Assembly: GCA_030680405.1 (NCBI GenBank)
Contig: JAUXVT010000070.1
Location: 1-37,298 of the forward strand
DNA from: Thiobacillus sp.
GTDB taxonomy: Bacteria > Pseudomonadota > Gammaproteobacteria > Burkholderiales > Thiobacillaceae
DNA: 37,298 nt
Direction: 5' to 3'
A program made the translations under genes and the position numbers. Below, piece after piece: positions 25,530 to 34,337 of the stretch (position 1 is the stretch's first letter; every line of letters starts with the position of its first letter). The notes below the pieces were generated by a model, which was not told the origin of the DNA, ran no database searches, and saw only the letters and a list, made by a program, of their open reading frames with translations.

Positions 25530-25662
25530 GGAAATGCTTACCAATTTATTCCTTGTCATTGCGAGCGAAGCGAAGCAATCCAGAATGCCAGCTGAATCAA
25601 CGAACTCTGGATCGCCACGGCCCTGCGAGCCTCGCGATGATGGAATAAATCAGCGTTTCCCT
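25530..25662. repeat. Long palindromic (MITE-like) element between rnfC and rnfD
   Basis: An imperfect inverted repeat fills nearly the whole 158-base gap. The outer arms GGAAATGCT / AGCGTTTCC, then ATTTATTCC (25544-25552) / GGAATAAAT (25642-25650), then TCATTGCGAG (25556-25565) / CTCGCGATGA (25631-25640), and inner CAATCCAGA / CTCTGGATC pair around a short loop. The whole is about 133 bases. The ATTGCGAGCGAAGCGAAGCAATCC core is a sequence I know as a dispersed repeat in diverse bacteria. No T run follows. It encodes no protein and interrupts an otherwise overlapping operon. Confidence 0.78.
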
Positions 25663-25687
25663 CAGGCGTCAGGAAAGAAAACAGCCC

Positions 25688-26722
25688 ATGCCCGCGCCGT
25701 TCATCCTTGATCGCAGCAGCGTCACCCAGGTCATGGCCTGGGTGCTGGCCGCGCTGCTGCCCGGCATCGCGGTGAGCGTCTGGCTGTTCGGGCCGGGCAT
25801 CCTGGTCACGCTGTCGCTCGCCATCGTCACCGCGCTGGCGGCCGAAGCGGCGATGCTGAAGGCGCGCGGCTATCCGGCCACGCCCTTCCTCACCGATCTC
25901 TCCGCCATCGTCACCGCCTGGCTGCTGGCGCTGTCGCTGCCCACGCTGGCACCTTGGTGGCTGATCGTCACCGGCACGCTGTTCGCCATCGTGGTAGCCA
26001 AGCATCTGTATGGCGGCCTGGGGCAGAACATTTTCAACCCGGCGATGGTGGGCTATGCGGTGCTGATCGTGTCCTTCCCGGTGCAGATGACGCAGTGGGC
26101 GGGACCGCTCTCGCTTACCGAAACCCCGCTCACGCTGGCGCAAAGCGCAAGCGTGATTTTTGGTGGCGAGTTTCCCAAGGCCACGCTCGACGCGGTGACC
26201 ATGGCCACCCCGCTGGATGCGCTGCGAACCGGGCTGCTGCAGCAATACACGGTGGACGAGATCATAACGCAGCCGATTTTCGGCCATTACGGCGGCGTGG
26301 GTTTCGAATGGCTGGCGGCGGCGTTCCTGCTCGGCGGGCTGCTGCTGTGGGCCTTGCGCATCATCAGTTGGCACGTGCCGCTGGCGTTTCTCGCCGGCAT
26401 CTGGCTCACCGCCGGCTTCCTGCATTTCTTCGACCCCGGGCGCTTCGGCGCGCCGTGGTTCCACCTGTTTGCGCCGTCGGTGATGCTGGGCGCCTTCTTC
26501 ATCGCCACCGACCCGGTTTCCGGCGCGACGACGCCGCGCGGCAAGCTGATTTTCGGCCTCGGCGCAGGCTTCCTCACCATCGTCATCCGCACCTGGGGCG
26601 GCTACCCCGACGGCGTGGCCTTCGCGATCCTGCTGCTGAACCTGTGCGTGCCGCTGATCGACCAGTACACCCAACCGCGCGTTTATGGCGAGGCACGCAA
26701 AGGCAAGGAACCGCAGGCATGA
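25688..26722 (+). CDS. rnfD: Rnf complex subunit D (flavinylated membrane subunit)
   Basis: Integral membrane subunit of Rnf carrying covalently attached FMN. The 344-residue protein has about nine hydrophobic helices. The flavinylation motif DPVSGATTPRGKL lies near the C-terminus with acceptor Thr281. LYGGLGQNIFNPAMVGYAVLIVSFP is the conserved central segment. The ATG at 25688 is not overlapped by the upstream gene, because the long palindrome separates it from rnfC. Its stop overlaps the rnfG ATG (ATGA). The flavin transferase ApbE needed for modification is not in the window. Confidence 0.96.
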   Translation: MPAPFILDRSSVTQVMAWVLAALLPGIAVSVWLFGPGILVTLSLAIVTALAAEAAMLKARGYPATPFLTDLSAIVTAWLLALSLPTLAPWWLIVTGTLFAIVVAKHLYGGLGQNIFNPAMVGYAVLIVSFPVQMTQWAGPLSLTETPLTLAQSASVIFGGEFPKATLDAVTMATPLDALRTGLLQQYTVDEIITQPIFGHYGGVGFEWLAAAFLLGGLLLWALRIISWHVPLAFLAGIWLTAGFLHFFDPGRFGAPWFHLFAPSVMLGAFFIATDPVSGATTPRGKLIFGLGAGFLTIVIRTWGGYPDGVAFAILLLNLCVPLIDQYTQPRVYGEARKGKEPQA

Positions 26723-27375
26723 CATCGCAAATTCAGGTGGCCCTGAAGAATGCGCTGCGCACCAGCACGATCCTGTTCGTGTTCGCGCTCGTCGGCACTG
26801 CCATGCTGGCGTTTACCCACGACCGCACCGAACCGACCATTACCCGGGGCCAGCTGGCCGAAAAGCGCGCGCTCCTGAGCCAGGTGCTGCCTGCCACGCT
26901 GTACGACAACGACCTGCTGGCCAGCCAGCAAAGCGTGCCGGCCGACGACCTGCTGGGCACACGCCGCCCCTCCGCACTGTGGCTGGCGTGGCGAGGCGGG
27001 GTGTTCAGCGGGGTGGTGCTGGAAGCCGTCGCGCCCGACGGCTACAGCGGGGATATTGCCTTGTTGATCGGGATTGACGCGGACGGAAGCGTGACCGGCG
27101 TACGCGTCACCGCCCACCGCGAAACACCGGGCCTGGGCGATTACATCGATCGCGCCAAGAGCGCGTGGATCGAGCAGTTTGCCGGAAAGTCGCTGACGAA
27201 CCCGGCGCCCAAACACTGGAAAGTCGCCAAGGACGGCGGCGCCTTCGACGCCCGCGCCGGCGCCACCATCACCCCGCGCGCGGTGGTCAAGGCCGTCAGG
27301 AGCGCGCTCGATTATTTCGCGCGGCACCGCGCGGCATTCGTCGCACCGCCGCCAGCCAAGGAGAAGGACGCATGA
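26719..27375 (+). CDS. rnfG: Rnf complex subunit G (periplasmic FMN subunit)
   Basis: The 218-residue protein has one N-terminal membrane helix (about 15-34, TSTILFVFALVGTAMLAFTH) and a periplasmic FMN-binding domain. The covalent FMN site is DARAGATIT with acceptor Thr183; the usual Ser at the first position of the SGAT motif is Ala180. HRETPGLGDYID is the conserved flavin-domain segment. The ATG at 26719 overlaps the rnfD stop and the rnfE ATG overlaps its own stop, so it is in the middle of a tightly coupled series. The frame extends upstream within rnfD, but that part is not coding. Confidence 0.95.
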   Translation: MTSQIQVALKNALRTSTILFVFALVGTAMLAFTHDRTEPTITRGQLAEKRALLSQVLPATLYDNDLLASQQSVPADDLLGTRRPSALWLAWRGGVFSGVVLEAVAPDGYSGDIALLIGIDADGSVTGVRVTAHRETPGLGDYIDRAKSAWIEQFAGKSLTNPAPKHWKVAKDGGAFDARAGATITPRAVVKAVRSALDYFARHRAAFVAPPPAKEKDA

Positions 27376-28049
27376 TGACGATGAACGAGTTCCGCAGCCT
27401 GTTCCACAACGGCCTCATCAAGCAGAACACCGGGCTGGTGCAGCTGCTCGGCCTGTGCCCGCTGCTGGCGATCAGCAACAACGTGATCAACGCCCTGTCG
27501 CTGGGGCTGGCGACCATGCTGGTGATGGCCGCCTCCAGCGGGGCGGTGTCGAGCGTGCGCCATTTCGTGCCGCACGAAATCCGCATCCCGGTATTCGTGC
27601 TCATCATCGCTGCGCTGGTCACGGTGATCGACCTCTTGATGAACGCCTTCGTGCACCCGCTGTATCTGGTGCTGGGGATTTTCATTCCGCTCATCACCAC
27701 CAATTGCATCGTGCTGGCGCGCGCCGACGCATTCGCCGCCAAAAACCACCCGTTGCACAGCGCGGTCGATGCCATTGCAATGGGCCTGGGTCTGACGCTG
27801 GTGCTGGTGGTGCTGGGCGCGATCCGCGAACTGGCCGGTCAAGGCACGCTGTTGTCCGGCATCGATCTGGTGTTTGGCGAAGAGGCCAAACAATTCGTGC
27901 TGCACGTACTGCCCGGCTACAAGGGCTTTCTGCTGGCGATTCTGCCGCCCGGCGCCTTCATCGCACTGGGCCTGCTGATCGCCGCGAACAACTGGAACAA
28001 GGCGCGCATCGAACAACACGCCCGCGCGGCCGTCCCGGTTCCCGCATGA
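27372..28049 (+). CDS. rnfE: Rnf complex subunit E
   Basis: Integral membrane subunit paralogous to RnfA, 225 residues with six hydrophobic helices in inverted-topology relation to RnfA. KQNTGLVQLLGLCPLLAISNNVINALSLGLA and GIFIPLITTNCIVLARADAFA are diagnostic. The chosen ATG at 27372 overlaps the rnfG stop; in-frame ATGs at 27375 and 27381 are alternatives and would change only two or three residues. Its stop overlaps the ATG of a 50-residue basic protein. It completes the set of six Rnf subunits, in the order A-B-C-D-G-E. Confidence 0.96.
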   Translation: MMTMNEFRSLFHNGLIKQNTGLVQLLGLCPLLAISNNVINALSLGLATMLVMAASSGAVSSVRHFVPHEIRIPVFVLIIAALVTVIDLLMNAFVHPLYLVLGIFIPLITTNCIVLARADAFAAKNHPLHSAVDAIAMGLGLTLVLVVLGAIRELAGQGTLLSGIDLVFGEEAKQFVLHVLPGYKGFLLAILPPGAFIALGLLIAANNWNKARIEQHARAAVPVPA

Positions 28050-28198
28050 AGCCGCCGCTGAAAAGGCGCGTGCCCAAGCCGCGCAATCCGTATGTTGCGC
28101 TGGCGCTTCAGCGCCGTGCCGGTGAGCATGAAAAATCGGCCAGCGCCAAACGGCAGACCGAAAAACAGGCCTTGAGAAAGCGCCTGAACGAACAGTGA
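28046..28198 (+). CDS. Small basic protein at the end of the rnf operon
   Basis: A 50-residue, strongly basic protein starting at an ATG that overlaps the rnfE stop (ATGA). It has the segment KPRNPYVALALQRRAGEHEKS followed by a Lys/Arg/Gln-rich helix (AKRQTEKQALRKRLNEQ). It has no hydrophobic helix. The KPRNP-x-V-x-x-A-x-x-R-x-A-G-x-H-x-KS pattern recalls a small conserved protein I have seen in betaproteobacteria, without known function. Coupled translation with rnfE and the 10-base gap to nth place it in the operon. RNA or nucleic-acid binding is only a guess from the charge. Confidence 0.7.
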   Translation: MKPPLKRRVPKPRNPYVALALQRRAGEHEKSASAKRQTEKQALRKRLNEQ

Positions 28199-28208
28199 TC
28201 TCGGGTCG

Positions 28209-28841
28209 ATGAACGCCGCCAAACGTCACGAAATCTTCAGCCGCTTCGCTGCCGCCAATCCCCATCCCACCACCGAGCTCGAATACAGCACGCCGTTCGA
28301 GCTGCTGGTAGCGGTAGTGCTGTCGGCGCAATCCACCGACAAGGGGGTGAACCTCGCCACCCGCAAGTTGTTTCCGGTGGCCAACACGCCCGAGGCCATC
28401 TACGCGCTGGGCGAAGCCGGGCTGGCCGACTTCATCAAGACGGTCGGGCTCTACAAGAGCAAGGCCAGGCACCTCATCGCCGCCTGCCGGATGCTGATCG
28501 AACTGGACGGCAGCCAGGTTCCGGCCGAGCGCGCCGCGCTCGAGGCGCTGCCGGGCGTCGGACGCAAGACCGCCAACGTGATCCTCAACACCGCCTTCGG
28601 CCAGCCGACCATGGCGGTCGACACCCACATTTTCCGTGTCGCCAACCGCACCGGCCTGGCCCCCGGCAAGACGGTGCTGGAAGTGGAAAAAAAGCTGCTC
28701 AAGACCATCCCCCCTGAATTCCTCGTCGACGCCCATCACTGGCTGATCCTGCACGGGCGCTATGTCTGCCAGGCGCGCAAGCCGAAATGCGGCGAGTGCA
28801 TCATCGCGGATTTGTGCGAGTACAAGGACAAGCTTGTTTAA
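28209..28841 (+). CDS. nth: Endonuclease III (DNA glycosylase/AP lyase)
   Basis: Removes oxidised pyrimidines from DNA and nicks the abasic site. The 210-residue length equals that of the E. coli enzyme. The helix-hairpin-helix LPGVGRKTANV holds catalytic Lys120. Asp138 (VDTHIFRVANR) is the second catalytic residue. The C-terminal 4Fe-4S cluster loop has Cys187, Cys194, Cys197 and Cys203 with the standard C-x6-C-x2-C-x5-C spacing. It follows the rnf operon closely; rnf-nth adjacency is also known in E. coli (rsxE-nth). Confidence 0.97.
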   Translation: MNAAKRHEIFSRFAAANPHPTTELEYSTPFELLVAVVLSAQSTDKGVNLATRKLFPVANTPEAIYALGEAGLADFIKTVGLYKSKARHLIAACRMLIELDGSQVPAERAALEALPGVGRKTANVILNTAFGQPTMAVDTHIFRVANRTGLAPGKTVLEVEKKLLKTIPPEFLVDAHHWLILHGRYVCQARKPKCGECIIADLCEYKDKLV

Positions 28842-29268
28842 TCCCAGCCGCAACCAGGTTCGCCAGTTCTTCTTCGACGTGTGGGCGAAATACCGTGCCG
28901 GGCAGCCGCTGACGGGCGCGGAGAAGCCTGCGCTGGACGCCGTGCTGGAGCATCCCGAATACCACGCCCTGCTCGATCAGCCTGATCGTTATAAAGAGCG
29001 GGATTACCTGCCGGAATCCGGCGAAACCAACCCCTTTCTGCATCTTTCCATACACCTGGCGATTGCCGAGCAGCTGTCGGTCGACCAGCCGCCGGGAATC
29101 CGTGACCGCTACCAGCGCCTGCTGAAACAGCATGGCGATGCGATGGAAGCCCAGCACGCGGTGATGGATTGCCTGGCCGAGATGATCTGGCAGGTGCAGC
29201 GCTACCAGACGGCGTTTGATTCGGCGGCTTATTTGCGCTGCCTGGACCGCAAGCTCGGCAAGGCCTGA
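28834..29268 (+). CDS. DUF1841 family protein
   Basis: A 144-residue cytoplasmic protein starting (TTG) FNPSRNQVRQFFFDVWAKYRAGQPLTG. It continues with LEHPEYHALLDQP and the highly conserved ETNPFLHLSIHLAIAEQLSVDQPPGIR, which I recognise as DUF1841 of beta- and gammaproteobacteria. The start is a TTG at 28834 inside the last codons of nth, with AAGGA at a good distance; the frame extends upstream to 28762, but that is nth antiframe sequence. The overlap with nth implies translational coupling. Function unknown. The repeated His residues in FLHLSIHL could bind a metal, but that is inference. Confidence 0.86.
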   Translation: MFNPSRNQVRQFFFDVWAKYRAGQPLTGAEKPALDAVLEHPEYHALLDQPDRYKERDYLPESGETNPFLHLSIHLAIAEQLSVDQPPGIRDRYQRLLKQHGDAMEAQHAVMDCLAEMIWQVQRYQTAFDSAAYLRCLDRKLGKA

Positions 29269-29512
29269 GCGGCCGATTGCCGCCCTCAATCGGCGCATGC
29301 CGGGCTTCATTTTGACGAAATTCTGTCGATATCCCTGTTGGACGCATAACGTTGGTGCTTCGCAGCGCCCGCTGTATGCCAGCCCCCCCTACGGCCATTG
29401 ATCGATTCGGCAGGATCCAGCCGAAGGCGCGCCACGCTGTGTGGTACCGGAGCTGATTCGGTCCACCAATCCATAACAGCGGCGCATACGCTTCATCGAA
29501 ACAGGTTGATTG

Positions 29513-31411
29513 ATGGCACAGGTTGAACAACTCAGACTCAGCAGTCAGCTGCCCTCGCCTCGCGGGGTCGCGCTGGCGATACTTGAGATATCCCAACGCG
29601 AGAATGCGACGCTGGGTGACATCGCGCGGGTGGTGCAGACCGATCCCGCGCTGTCCGGACGGCTGATCAAGCTGGCCAACACCGCTTCACACATCGCACG
29701 CCCGGTGGTATCGGTACAGGAAGCCGTCGTGCGCCAGGGCATGGCCACGGTGCGCCAGCTGGCGCTGGGGTTTTCGTTGGTGGACCAGTACCGCAACGGC
29801 GCCTGCAAGGCATTTGACTATCAGGGATACTGGTCGCATTCGCTTCTGATGGCACTCAGCATGCAGGCCCTGGGCATGCGGGTGCGCCTGGCCGCTGCGG
29901 ACGAACTGTTTGTCTGCGGCCTGCTGGCGCAGGTGGGCCAGCTGGCACTGGCAACGGTGTACCCCGATGAGTACAACGCGGTTCTGATGGCGCAACACGC
30001 CGATCCCGCGCAAGCGATCATCGTCCATGAGCGAGCCTGCCTGGAAACCGACCACATCGAACTGGGCATCGTCATGATGTCCGACTGGGGCATGCCCAGG
30101 GTCTTCACCGGACCGCTCGCCCACTACGAAGATCCGGATCACCCGAGTTACCACCAGGATTCGCGCTCCAACAGTTTGATGCTGATGCTGCGTTTGTCGC
30201 ATCGTCTGGCCGATCTCGGGCTGGCCAATGCCGATGTGCGCCCAGAACTGTTGAAGGAATGGATGGCGCTGGCAACCGAGCTCGACATTCCGCAGGAAGA
30301 CGCCGGGCGCTTTATCGACGAAGTCATCGACAGCTGGCGTGAATGGAGCGAACTGCTGAAGATTCCGGCTACTGCGCTGCCGTCGTTTGCTGAAATCTGT
30401 CACGGCCACCACGAGACCGAGGAAGATGCGGCGGAAAGTGAAACACCGCTGCGCATCGTGGTGGCGGACGGCAACGCCATCAACCGCCGCAGAACCATGG
30501 CGCTGCTGGCCGAGGACAGTGAGCACACCGTTTATCCGGCCGAAAACGGCAACACCGCGCTGGCGCTGGCGATGGAGGTGCTGCCCCACGTCATCATCGC
30601 GCATTGCGACCTGCCGCTGTTCGACGGCCTGGAGTTGTGCCAGGCCCTGCGCGCAACCGACGAAGGCCGCCGCATGCATATCCTGCTGACGGCCGACGAG
30701 CACGGCGAAGAACAGCTGACCCGCGCCTACGAGGCGGGCGCCGACGGTTATGTGCCCAGCACCCTCAGCGCCAAGGACCTGCGCATCCGGCTGTGCGCCG
30801 CGCAGCGACTGGTGCAGTTGCAGGCCGCCTGGGAAAAGGATCGCATGCAGCTGCGCCAGATTGCGGCCGAGCTGGCCGTGGCCAACCGGCTGCTGGCCAC
30901 GGCCGCGCTCACCGACCTGCTGACCGGGCTGCCCAACCGTCGCTCGGCCATGGATCAGCTCGAACAGGCCTGGAGTGCCGCTTTGCGCTCGGGACTGCCG
31001 CTTGCGGTGATGGTGGTCGACATCGATCATTTCAAGCACATCAACGACAGCTACGGCCACGCTGCAGGCGACATGGTGTTGCGCGAGGCCGCGACCATCC
31101 TGCGCACATCGGCACGCCGCGAAGACAGCGTCTGCCGCATCGGCGGCGAGGAGTTCCTGGTCATTTGCCCCAACACCGATCTCAAGTCGGCGATGCAATC
31201 GGCCGAACGCCTGCGCGCGAACCTGAGCGCAAAACGGATTGCCATCGGACAAACGGAAAAAACCCTCACCGTCAGCATCGGCGTGGCAACACGCGAATCC
31301 GGCACTGTAGACATGGACGCGCTGGTGAGCATCGCCGACCAGGCGCTTTATGCTGCCAAGGAGGCCGGTCGAAACCAGACCTGCACCCGGCAGCATAGCC
31401 CGCTCCATTGA
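29513..31411 (+). CDS. HDOD - degenerate receiver - GGEEF diguanylate cyclase
   Basis: A 632-residue cytoplasmic signalling protein. The HDOD domain covers about 10-210 (LPSPRGVALAILEIS, TDPALSGRLIKLANTA). A CheY-like receiver covers about 312-432, but the phospho-acceptor position reads IIAHCDLPLFDG, with His365 where Asp is expected, only one of the usual two N-terminal acids (VVADGN), and no conserved Lys. A coiled linker (435-460) leads to a GGDEF domain (about 467-625) with DLLTGLPNRR, VVDIDHFKHIND and active-site GGEEF (544-548). An I-site RRED lies at 535-538. It should make c-di-GMP under control other than phosphorylation. A TTG three bases upstream is an alternative start. Confidence 0.9.
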   Translation: MAQVEQLRLSSQLPSPRGVALAILEISQRENATLGDIARVVQTDPALSGRLIKLANTASHIARPVVSVQEAVVRQGMATVRQLALGFSLVDQYRNGACKAFDYQGYWSHSLLMALSMQALGMRVRLAAADELFVCGLLAQVGQLALATVYPDEYNAVLMAQHADPAQAIIVHERACLETDHIELGIVMMSDWGMPRVFTGPLAHYEDPDHPSYHQDSRSNSLMLMLRLSHRLADLGLANADVRPELLKEWMALATELDIPQEDAGRFIDEVIDSWREWSELLKIPATALPSFAEICHGHHETEEDAAESETPLRIVVADGNAINRRRTMALLAEDSEHTVYPAENGNTALALAMEVLPHVIIAHCDLPLFDGLELCQALRATDEGRRMHILLTADEHGEEQLTRAYEAGADGYVPSTLSAKDLRIRLCAAQRLVQLQAAWEKDRMQLRQIAAELAVANRLLATAALTDLLTGLPNRRSAMDQLEQAWSAALRSGLPLAVMVVDIDHFKHINDSYGHAAGDMVLREAATILRTSARREDSVCRIGGEEFLVICPNTDLKSAMQSAERLRANLSAKRIAIGQTEKTLTVSIGVATRESGTVDMDALVSIADQALYAAKEAGRNQTCTRQHSPLH

Positions 31412-31536
31412 TCCTGAGCAAACAAGACGCCCCATCGAAGCACCGGCCAGCGGGCCGCGAGGCGGTGCCAACCGCCCGGCGGCCTGGCAATCGTGCGGGA
31501 AAGCGCACCTCGCCTTAACTGGCGCCTGTGACCGTG

Positions 31537-34213
31537 CTACAACGCGCGTGAAATCTTTCGCACCGTCTCATCCTCGGGATGCGCCTCGATCTGGAACCCC
31601 AGGGCTTCCACCAGCTTCAGCATAGGGCGGTTGGTTTTCAAGACTTCGCCCTCCATCATCTGCAGGCCCTGGCCGCGCGCCACATCCATCAGCACGTCCA
31701 TGAGCTTGTGGCCGATGCCCTGCTTTTGCCACTGATCGTTGACCACCAGGGCGAATTCGCAGGATTCCCCATCCGGATTGATGGCATAGCGCGCCACGCC
31801 CAGCCCCACTTCCCGGCCATCGATCTCGGTCAGCGCCAGCAGCGCCATTTCACGCGTGTAGTCGATCTGGGTCAGGCGCGCCAGCATGGTGGGGGAAAGC
31901 TCGCTCACCGCATCCATGAAACGAAAATATTTGGTTTCCTCGGATAGGCTGCGCACGAAGCCCTGGGTCAGCTCGGCATCTTCCGGGCGGATCGGACGGA
32001 TCAGTACATCGTTGCCGCTCGGCAATTGCCAGTGCGTCACCAGATGCGCCGGATAGGGGTGGATCGCCATGTGGCCGTAGCGGTCGGCCATCGGCACGCG
32101 CGGGGCGATGACGATGCGCGCATCCAGCGCCAGCGCACCGTGTTCGTCCACCAGCAAGGGGTTGATGTCCATTTCCGCCAGCCAGGGCAGCTCGCAGACC
32201 ATTTCCGACAGGCGCAGCAGCACGTTCTCCAGCGCATCCATATCGACCGGCGGGCGGTTGCGGAACGGGCCCAACAAGGTCGCAACGCGGGTACGCTGGA
32301 TCAAGTCGCGCGCCAGATAGCGATTCAGCGGCGGCAGGGTCACCGCGCGATCCTGGAAGGCTTCGACATCGACGCCGCCGGCGCCGAACACGATCACCGG
32401 CCCCAGCACCGGGTCCGAAGTCATGCCCAGCAGCACCTCGCGCGCGTGCGGGCGGGCCACCATGGGCTCGACCACAATGCCGTCGAGGGTGGCGTCGGGG
32501 CGCAGGCGCTTGATGTCGGCCAGCATCTCGCCGAAGGCGGAGCGCACCGCCTGGCCGCTCGACAACCCAAGCCGCACGCCGTTGACGTCGGATTTGTGGG
32601 TAATGTCCGTCGAGTTGATCTTCATCGCCACCGGGAAGCCCATCTGCTGCGCCATCAGCATCGCTTCCATGGGATCGCGCGCGATCAGGGTCTGCGCGAT
32701 CGGAATGCGGAAAGCCGCCAGCAGCGCCTTCGATTCCACCTCGTTCAACAGGTGGCGGCCGTGCGCCAGAGCGCTCTCGATGATCAGGCGCGCGCCTTCC
32801 AGGTCAGGCTCGACCTGCTGCGACAGCGGTCCCGGCGTCTGCATCAGCAGGCGCTGGTTCTCGTAAAAGGCTGAGAGGAAGGAAACACCTCGACCGCCGG
32901 TTCCGGCGTGGTGAAGTAGGGAATCCCGGCCTGCTTGAACAGGCGGCGGCCCGCGTGCACCTGTGCCTCGCCCATCCAGCAGGTCAGCACCGGCTTGCTC
33001 GAGGTCTTCGCCACCTCCACCACGGCCTGGGCCGCTTCGGTCGGCCGCGTCATCGCCTGCGGCGTCAGCATCGCCAGCACGCCGTCGACGTTGTCGTCGC
33101 GCAGGCAGGCATCCACTGCAACGCGGTAACGTTCGGCGGTGGCGTCGCCGATGATGTCGAGCGGGTTGGCCTGCGACCAGCTGGGCGGCAACATGCCGTT
33201 GAGCGTCTCGATCGTCGCCGGTGACAGCTCGGCCATGCGCACCCCCAGGTCCACCGCGAGGTCGGTCGCCATGACGCCGGGGCCGCCGCCGTTGGTGACG
33301 ATGGCGAGGCGGTTGCCGGTGGGCTTGATGTGGGTGGAGAGCGCCCGTGCCGACGCGAACAGCTGCAGGATGGTGTTGACCCGCACCACGCCGGCGCGCC
33401 GCACCAGCGCGTCGAACACCGCGTCCGATCCTACGAGTGCGCCGGTGTGCGACTGCACCGCTTTCGACCCAGCCTCGTGGCGCCCCACCTTCACCATGAC
33501 GGCGGGCTTGAAGCGGAACGTCGCACACAATGCGCTCATGAAACGGCGCGCGTCGCGAATGCCCTCGATGTAAAGCAGGATGCCCCTAGTCTGAGTATCG
33601 TAGGCAAGGTAGTCAAGGATCTCGCCGAAATCCAGGTCGGCCGACGCCCCGGTGGAGATCACGCTGGAAAAGCCGATGCCGTTGGTTTCCGCCCAGTCCA
33701 GCATCGCGGTGCAAATTGCACCGGACTGCGACACCAGCGCGAGATCGCCGGACAGGGTTGCACCCTGGCTGAAGGTGGCATTCAGCCCGATGGCGAGCCG
33801 CTGGATGCCCAGACAGTTGGGGCCGATGAAGCGGATGCCGTGTTTTTTGGCCCCCGCCTTCACGGTGTCTCCAGCGCCGCGCTCTTCGCGCCCACCTCGC
33901 GAAATCCGGCGGACAGCACGATGGCATGACGGATGCCACGCTGTCCGCACGCCTCCATGATCTGCACCACGGTCGGCGCCGGCGTGGCGATCAGCGCCAG
34001 TTCCGGGACCGCCGGCAATTCGCTGGCCGAGGCGTAGCAGCGCACGCCGAACACCGTCTCGTGCTTGGGATTGACCGGGTAGACCTCGCCGCTGTAGCCG
34101 GCATTGCGCAGGTTGCGGAACAGGGTGCCGGCGACCGAGTCCTCGCGTTCGCTGGCGCCGAAGACCGCCACCGAGCGGGCGTTGAACAGGGGGTGCAGAT
34201 AGTGTTGGGGCAT
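31537..34213 (-). pseudogene. Pat-like bifunctional acyl-CoA synthetase (ADP-forming)/GNAT acetyltransferase, two frameshifts
   Basis: Three frames together make one protein of about 892 residues, the usual length of the family (YfiQ/Pat relatives that acetylate lysines, for example on acetyl-CoA synthetase). Frame 1 (34213 to about 33867) holds the CoA-binding start MPQHYLHPLFNARSVAVFGASERED. Frame 2 (to about 32885) holds GIRFIGPNCLGIQR and SHTGALVGSD. Frame 3 holds the ATP-grasp part (GFPVAMKINSTDITHKSDVNGV) and a C-terminal GNAT domain with WQKQGIGHKLM. Each break is repaired by adding one base: near 33867, and in the AAA run at 32883-32885. The SHTG histidine, the ligase phospho-site, is retained. 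Either a decayed gene or sequence errors. Confidence 0.88.
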
Positions 34214-34281
34214 GGTTTGATTGGGACGGATTGCGGCGGCAAATCGATCGGATCGGCAACAGCCTGCTAGGCCATTCCCTG

Positions 34282-34310
34282 TTACCGCGCCATCACGCCG
34301 AGCGTATAGT
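34282..34310 (+). promoter_or_regulatory. Possible promoter of the HDAC-family gene
   Basis: TTACCG (34282-34287), a 17-base spacer and TATAGT (34305-34310), about 28 bases before the ATG at 34338. The same -35 sequence and spacing occur before the peroxiredoxin gene. It lies in the divergent gap shared with the Pat-like gene. Confidence 0.4.
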
Positions 34311-34337
34311 CTGCTTATTCACCTGCTTCCCCGCGCC

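Noticed and set aside
31412..31536. Terminator or small gene between the GGEEF gene and the Pat-like gene
   Set aside because: Short GC-rich inverted patches exist but none is followed by a T run, and no frame has a credible start.
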